Positions 23,766 to 25,853 of a stretch of 25,853 nucleotides of DNA are shown here, piece after piece. Origin of the DNA: Bacillota bacterium (GTDB lineage Bacteria; Bacillota; Clostridia; Oscillospirales; Ruminococcaceae); assembly GCA_023391005.1 (NCBI GenBank), contig JAEWBS010000014.1, positions 1 to 25,853 of the forward strand. Direction: 5' to 3'. The number at the start of each line of letters is the position of its first letter. Positions within the stretch are counted from its first letter, which is position 1. The notes beneath the pieces were generated by a model, which saw only the letters and a list, made by a program, of their open reading frames with translations, made no database searches and was not told the DNA's origin. The translations under genes and the position numbers were made by a program.

Positions 23766-24725
23766 TCAAATTGGGCTCTGAAACAATAAAGGCGGCACAA
23801 CAATATCCTCTTTGGGCAGGGCCTCCCATGAGAAATGCGCAATCAGCTCTTGCGCTGTGGCCGGTTCAGGCTGTTCAATCAGCCCCGCCAGAAAGGCCAG
23901 TCGCCCCAAAAGCTCGGGTGCGGTAAAGCGTTGCCGCAGTAGCCCCATGTCCATATCCCGGTCGCGCTTTGAGAGCCGTCTTCCGTCGGCGGACAGCAGC
24001 AGCGGCAGATGCCCGAACGTGGGCGGTGTAAATCCCAGTGCGCGGTATAAAAACAGCTGGCGCGGGGTAGAATCAAGAAGATCACGACCGCGCACGACCT
24101 CGGTGACCCCCATCAGCGCATCGTCGACAACGACGGCGAGCTGGTAGGCAAAAACGCCGTCCGAGCGGCGGATGATAAAATCGCCGCAGTCGGCGCGCAG
24201 ATTCTCAGAAAACACACAGCCGCTTTTGTCCGCAAAAGAGAAGGGCTCATCCGGTACCGCAACGCGCAACGCGGGGCGGCGGTTTGCTGAGAGCGCCGCG
24301 CGTTCGGCATCGCTTAAAGTCCGGCAGCGCCCGCCATATAGCAGCCGCCCGTCGGAACGGTGCGGAGCCGAGGCGGCATGCAGCTCGTCGCGGCTGCAAA
24401 AGCAGGGGTAGAGCGGGGCGTGCTTTGAAAGCCGGTTAAACATCTGTACGTAGATTTCGCTGCGTTGGCTTTGGCAATAGGGCGCATGTGGGCCGGGCGC
24501 GTTAACGCCGCCCTCGTCCCACAGGAGTCCGAGCCAGCGAAGATCCTCTTCGAGCTGCTCGGTGTAGTCTCTACGGCAGCGCGCGGGATCGAGATCTTCA
24601 ATACGCAGCAAAAGGCTGCCGTTTTGCCGCCGAACCGACAGCCACGCCAGCAGCGCGCAAAAAATATTGCCCAGATGCATTCTGCCGCTGGGGCTTGGGG
24701 CAAACCTGCCTTTGATCTGTGCCAT
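23766..24725 (-). CDS. gluQ: Glutamyl-Q tRNA(Asp) synthetase-like protein (GluQRS)
   Basis: A 319-residue truncated glutamyl-tRNA synthetase catalytic domain lacking the anticodon-binding region. The HIGH motif is HLGN (17-20) within FAPSPSGRMHLGN, and the KMSKS counterpart is RLSKRD (250-255). Zinc ligands fit GluQRS: Cys108-x-Cys110, Tyr130 and Cys134. In E. coli this enzyme adds glutamate to the queuosine base of tRNA-Asp. No queuosine gene is nearby, and related paralogs could have other roles, so the function is probable rather than certain. ATG at 24725 with GGGGAG upstream and its own promoter at 24759-24787. Confidence 0.88.
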   Translation of the reverse strand: MAQIKGRFAPSPSGRMHLGNIFCALLAWLSVRRQNGSLLLRIEDLDPARCRRDYTEQLEEDLRWLGLLWDEGGVNAPGPHAPYCQSQRSEIYVQMFNRLSKHAPLYPCFCSRDELHAASAPHRSDGRLLYGGRCRTLSDAERAALSANRRPALRVAVPDEPFSFADKSGCVFSENLRADCGDFIIRRSDGVFAYQLAVVVDDALMGVTEVVRGRDLLDSTPRQLFLYRALGFTPPTFGHLPLLLSADGRRLSKRDRDMDMGLLRQRFTAPELLGRLAFLAGLIEQPEPATAQELIAHFSWEALPKEDIVVPPLLFQSPI

Positions 24726-24758
24726 GCGCCGCCGCTCCCCTTTTATTTTAATGCTTCT

Positions 24759-24787
24759 ATTTTAAGATTGTGTCCCGCTTGTGTCAA
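24759..24787 (-). promoter_or_regulatory. gluQ promoter
   Basis: Minus strand: TTGACA (24787-24782), 17 nt, TAAAAT (24764-24759), about 33 nt before the ATG. Confidence 0.8.
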
Positions 24788-25020
24788 GACTGTATGTGGT
24801 GGGCGGACAATATGATTTGATACGGCGGGCCATACAGATGAAGTTTTAAAAGCTATACAGTATACAGCACATGCCGCACCGTTTTTTCGCCAAAAGTTTA
24901 CAGCCCGGTCAAAAATTTTTTCACACTTTTCATATTGACGGGCTATAATTAAAATAATAAGCGATACGGATTGTGACGGGCGCAGTGCGCACCGCTCAAA
25001 AATGAAAGGAGATGCTTTGC
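24788..25020. other. Intergenic region upstream of the small membrane protein gene
   Basis: No gene seen. A TATAAT occurs at about 24950-24955 without a matching -35 at 17 nt; a TTGACG lies only 3 nt before it. One of these probably drives the small gene, but I cannot choose. Confidence 0.4.
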
Positions 25021-25260
25021 ATGAAAAAATGGTTGTTATTGGCCGGTTTGGCGGCTGCCGCCGCGTATGCGGCCAAAAAACTGCTGTCGGCACAGGCGTG
25101 TGACAGCGCCGCCACAGTCACCGAGGTGATTTTTGACGACGTTGACGCGGTTTCCGAGGCGCCGGTTGAAACGGCCGCGCCGCCGCTCGACTGCGACGCG
25201 CCGCCAGTCGAAACGGCTGATGCGCCGGGTGTACTGCCATCAGAAGATGAAATTGACTAA
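25021..25260 (+). CDS. Small membrane-anchored acidic protein, unknown function
   Basis: A 79-residue protein. MKKWLLLAGLAAAAAYAAKK forms one N-terminal helix rich in Ala/Leu flanked by lysines, either a transmembrane anchor or an uncleaved signal. The rest (about 27-79) is low-complexity and acidic, with Ala, Pro, Val, Asp and Glu and repeated PVETA-like units, so probably disordered outside or inside the membrane. ATG at 25021 has AAAGGAG 9 nt upstream; an in-frame ATG at 25012 touches the RBS and is rejected. I do not recognise the family. It stands alone between the gluQ promoter and the aro leader; no terminator is seen before 25372. Confidence 0.6.
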   Translation: MKKWLLLAGLAAAAAYAAKKLLSAQACDSAATVTEVIFDDVDAVSEAPVETAAPPLDCDAPPVETADAPGVLPSEDEID

Positions 25261-25332
25261 AGTCCACAAAAAATAGCGAAAATTCAATCGAAACGTTGTC
25301 GTGTTTATCTCTTTTATATTCTTGGCGATTTG

Positions 25333-25341
25333 TGCTATCAT
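25333..25341 (+). promoter_or_regulatory. Extended -10 promoter of the aro leader
   Basis: TG-c-TATCAT (25333-25341) is an extended -10 element. A poor -35 (TTTATA, 25313-25318) lies 17 nt upstream of the hexamer. Transcription would start near 25348, only about 24 nt ahead of the leader peptide ATG. Confidence 0.6.
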
Positions 25342-25371
25342 AATTGCAATTCCTTTTAGGAGCGTAACGTC

Positions 25372-25503
25372 ATGAAACAACATCTGTCTACAGTGAAATA
25401 CTTTTATTATTACTTTAGCTTTGCCTTTTATTTTTATGGCAAGGCTTATTCGTATTTCGCTGCAAACAGAAATCCACAAGGGCTTCAGCCGGTTTTAAAC
25501 TAA
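25372..25503 (+). CDS. Tyr/Phe-rich leader peptide of the DAHP synthase gene
   Basis: A 43-codon ORF with a TAGGAG RBS (25357-25362) 9 nt before its ATG and a TAA at 25501-25503. Residues 10-29 contain 8 Tyr and 6 Phe (starting YFYYYFSFAFYFY) and no Trp. It precedes a DAHP synthase, the first enzyme of aromatic amino acid synthesis, whose family is inhibited by Tyr/Phe. The composition, size, position and the terminator directly after its stop match the design of attenuation leader peptides such as PheL. Translation probably serves as a sensor: ribosomes would stall at the Tyr/Phe run (25399-25458) when either charged tRNA is short. It is below usual gene-calling size. A structural or membrane role is possible but less likely. 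Confidence 0.85.
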   Translation: MKQHLSTVKYFYYYFSFAFYFYGKAYSYFAANRNPQGLQPVLN

Positions 25504-25530
25504 AACGGCGTGAAATTTGTCGAATGTGGG
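25473..25530 (+). promoter_or_regulatory. Candidate anti-terminator of the aro attenuator
   Basis: Two nested helices: an outer one, 25473-25478 with 25525-25530 (UCCACA/UGUGGG, one wobble pair), and an inner 12-bp hairpin, 25484-25496 with 25502-25514, with one bulged G on each side and the leader stop codon starting at the loop edge. The outer helix takes the GGG at 25528-25530 that forms the base of the terminator stem, so the two folds exclude each other. A ribosome at the stop codon would open this structure; a ribosome stalled at the Tyr/Phe codons would leave it intact. Drawn by eye. Confidence 0.6.
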
Positions 25531-25565
25531 CTTCGCGGTGAAATACCGCGAAGCCCTTTTAATTT
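25528..25565 (+). terminator. Attenuator terminator upstream of aroF
   Basis: A perfect 12-bp stem (25528-25539 with 25545-25556; arm GGGCTTCGCGGT), loop GAAAT, then TTTTAATTT. It sits 25 nt after the leader stop and 55 nt before the aroF ATG, in the position of an attenuator. The heptamer GGGCTTC also occurs inside the leader ORF at 25480-25486. Confidence 0.9.
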
Positions 25566-25620
25566 GCCTTAAATTTCCAAAAAATCACAACATCAAAGGA
25601 AAGAGTCGGAGGGAACACAC

Positions 25621-25853
25621 ATGGTAGTCGTATTAAAGCAGCATCCCGACCAAAAGCAGCTTGAAAATCTGATCGCGTGGCTCAAGAGCCTCAATTTGCA
25701 GATACATGTCAGTCAGGGTGACAATTATACGGTGCTCGGCCTCGTGGGCGACACCTCGGGCGTTGACATCGATCTGATTGCGGCGCTGGACATCGTTTCT
25801 TCGGTTAAGCGCATCCAAGAGCCCTACAAAAACGCCAACCGCAAGTTCCACCC
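25621..25853 (+). CDS. aroF: 3-deoxy-7-phosphoheptulonate (DAHP) synthase, N-terminal part
   Basis: The first 77 complete codons of a gene cut by the window end. The start MVVVLKQHPDQKQLENLI, then GLVGDTSGVDIDLIAALDIVSSVKRI and EPYKNANRKFHP, match the N-terminal ferredoxin-like regulatory domain of the Thermotoga-type DAHP synthase (KDPG/AroAII-beta form). In that enzyme this domain closes over the active site when Tyr or Phe binds. The enzyme joins phosphoenolpyruvate and erythrose 4-phosphate at the entry to the shikimate pathway. The RBS GGAGGG precedes the ATG. Expression is probably controlled by the upstream leader peptide and terminator. The catalytic barrel is outside the window, so activity is inferred from the domain. 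Confidence 0.93.
   Translation, partial: MVVVLKQHPDQKQLENLIAWLKSLNLQIHVSQGDNYTVLGLVGDTSGVDIDLIAALDIVSSVKRIQEPYKNANRKFH

Noticed and set aside
25261..25371. T-box upstream of the DAHP synthase
   Set aside because: No T-box AGGGTGG-like sequence or specifier stem; the region is only 111 nt and leads directly to the leader ORF.
1..25853. tRNA or rRNA genes
   Set aside because: Reading the intergenic regions gave no cloverleaf with GGTTCRA-type T-arm and no rRNA segment.

Overview
The window looks like a moderately GC-rich chromosomal segment of an anaerobic Bacillota, most likely a Clostridia lineage of the Oscillospiraceae/Ruminococcaceae type. The grounds are strong AGGAGG-like ribosome binding sites, some TTG starts, clean sigma-A promoters, a shared ECF transporter module with a separate BioY, a PaaK-ACT pair, a ClpE-type unfoldase and what I recall as the DUF6323/DUF6179 pair. 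The organism call is inference; no rRNA or tRNA gene was seen.

Layout. 1-440: decayed tail of a type I-C-like CRISPR array, then a gene-poor gap. 441-3915: a SAM-dependent methyltransferase, then ecfA1-ecfA2-ecfT with overlapping genes. 3916-4916: about 1 kb of non-coding repeat DNA, bounded by a near-perfect 28-nt inverted repeat, between ecfT and truA. 4917-10192: truA, a DUF5711-like membrane-anchored protein, cvpA and a ClpE-like AAA+ unfoldase, closed by a strong terminator. 10265-10517: second copy of the repeat. 10658-13812 (minus): a MefA-like efflux pump, and a PaaK-type CoA ligase with an ACT-domain partner. 14134-18085: a class B penicillin-binding protein and a membrane-anchored LysM-G5-M23 peptidase. 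18378-20586: GNAT acetyltransferase, birA and bioY. 20847-23135: two uncharacterised genes and a patatin-like lipase. 23318-23680: third copy of the repeat. 23766-25260: a GluQRS-like enzyme and a small membrane-anchored acidic protein. 25330-25853: an aromatic-amino-acid biosynthesis control region and the first 77 codons of a DAHP synthase.

How genes work together. EcfA1/A2/T form the energising module that BioY can use to import biotin. BirA is both the biotin ligase and a likely repressor: a BirA-like operator sits over the -35 box of the bioY promoter. The PBP, the M23 peptidase and possibly CvpA belong to envelope growth.

The most interesting system is at the right end. A 43-codon ORF with its own promoter and RBS encodes a peptide in which 14 of residues 10-29 are Tyr or Phe. 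Its stop codon lies in the loop of a 12-bp hairpin, and a perfect intrinsic terminator follows just upstream of a Tyr/Phe-regulated type of DAHP synthase. This fits ribosome-mediated attenuation, and a mutually exclusive anti-terminator can be drawn from the sequence. The second notable item is the family of three dispersed, structured, non-coding repeats (4022, 10265 and 23318), in which hairpin stems are kept while loops vary.
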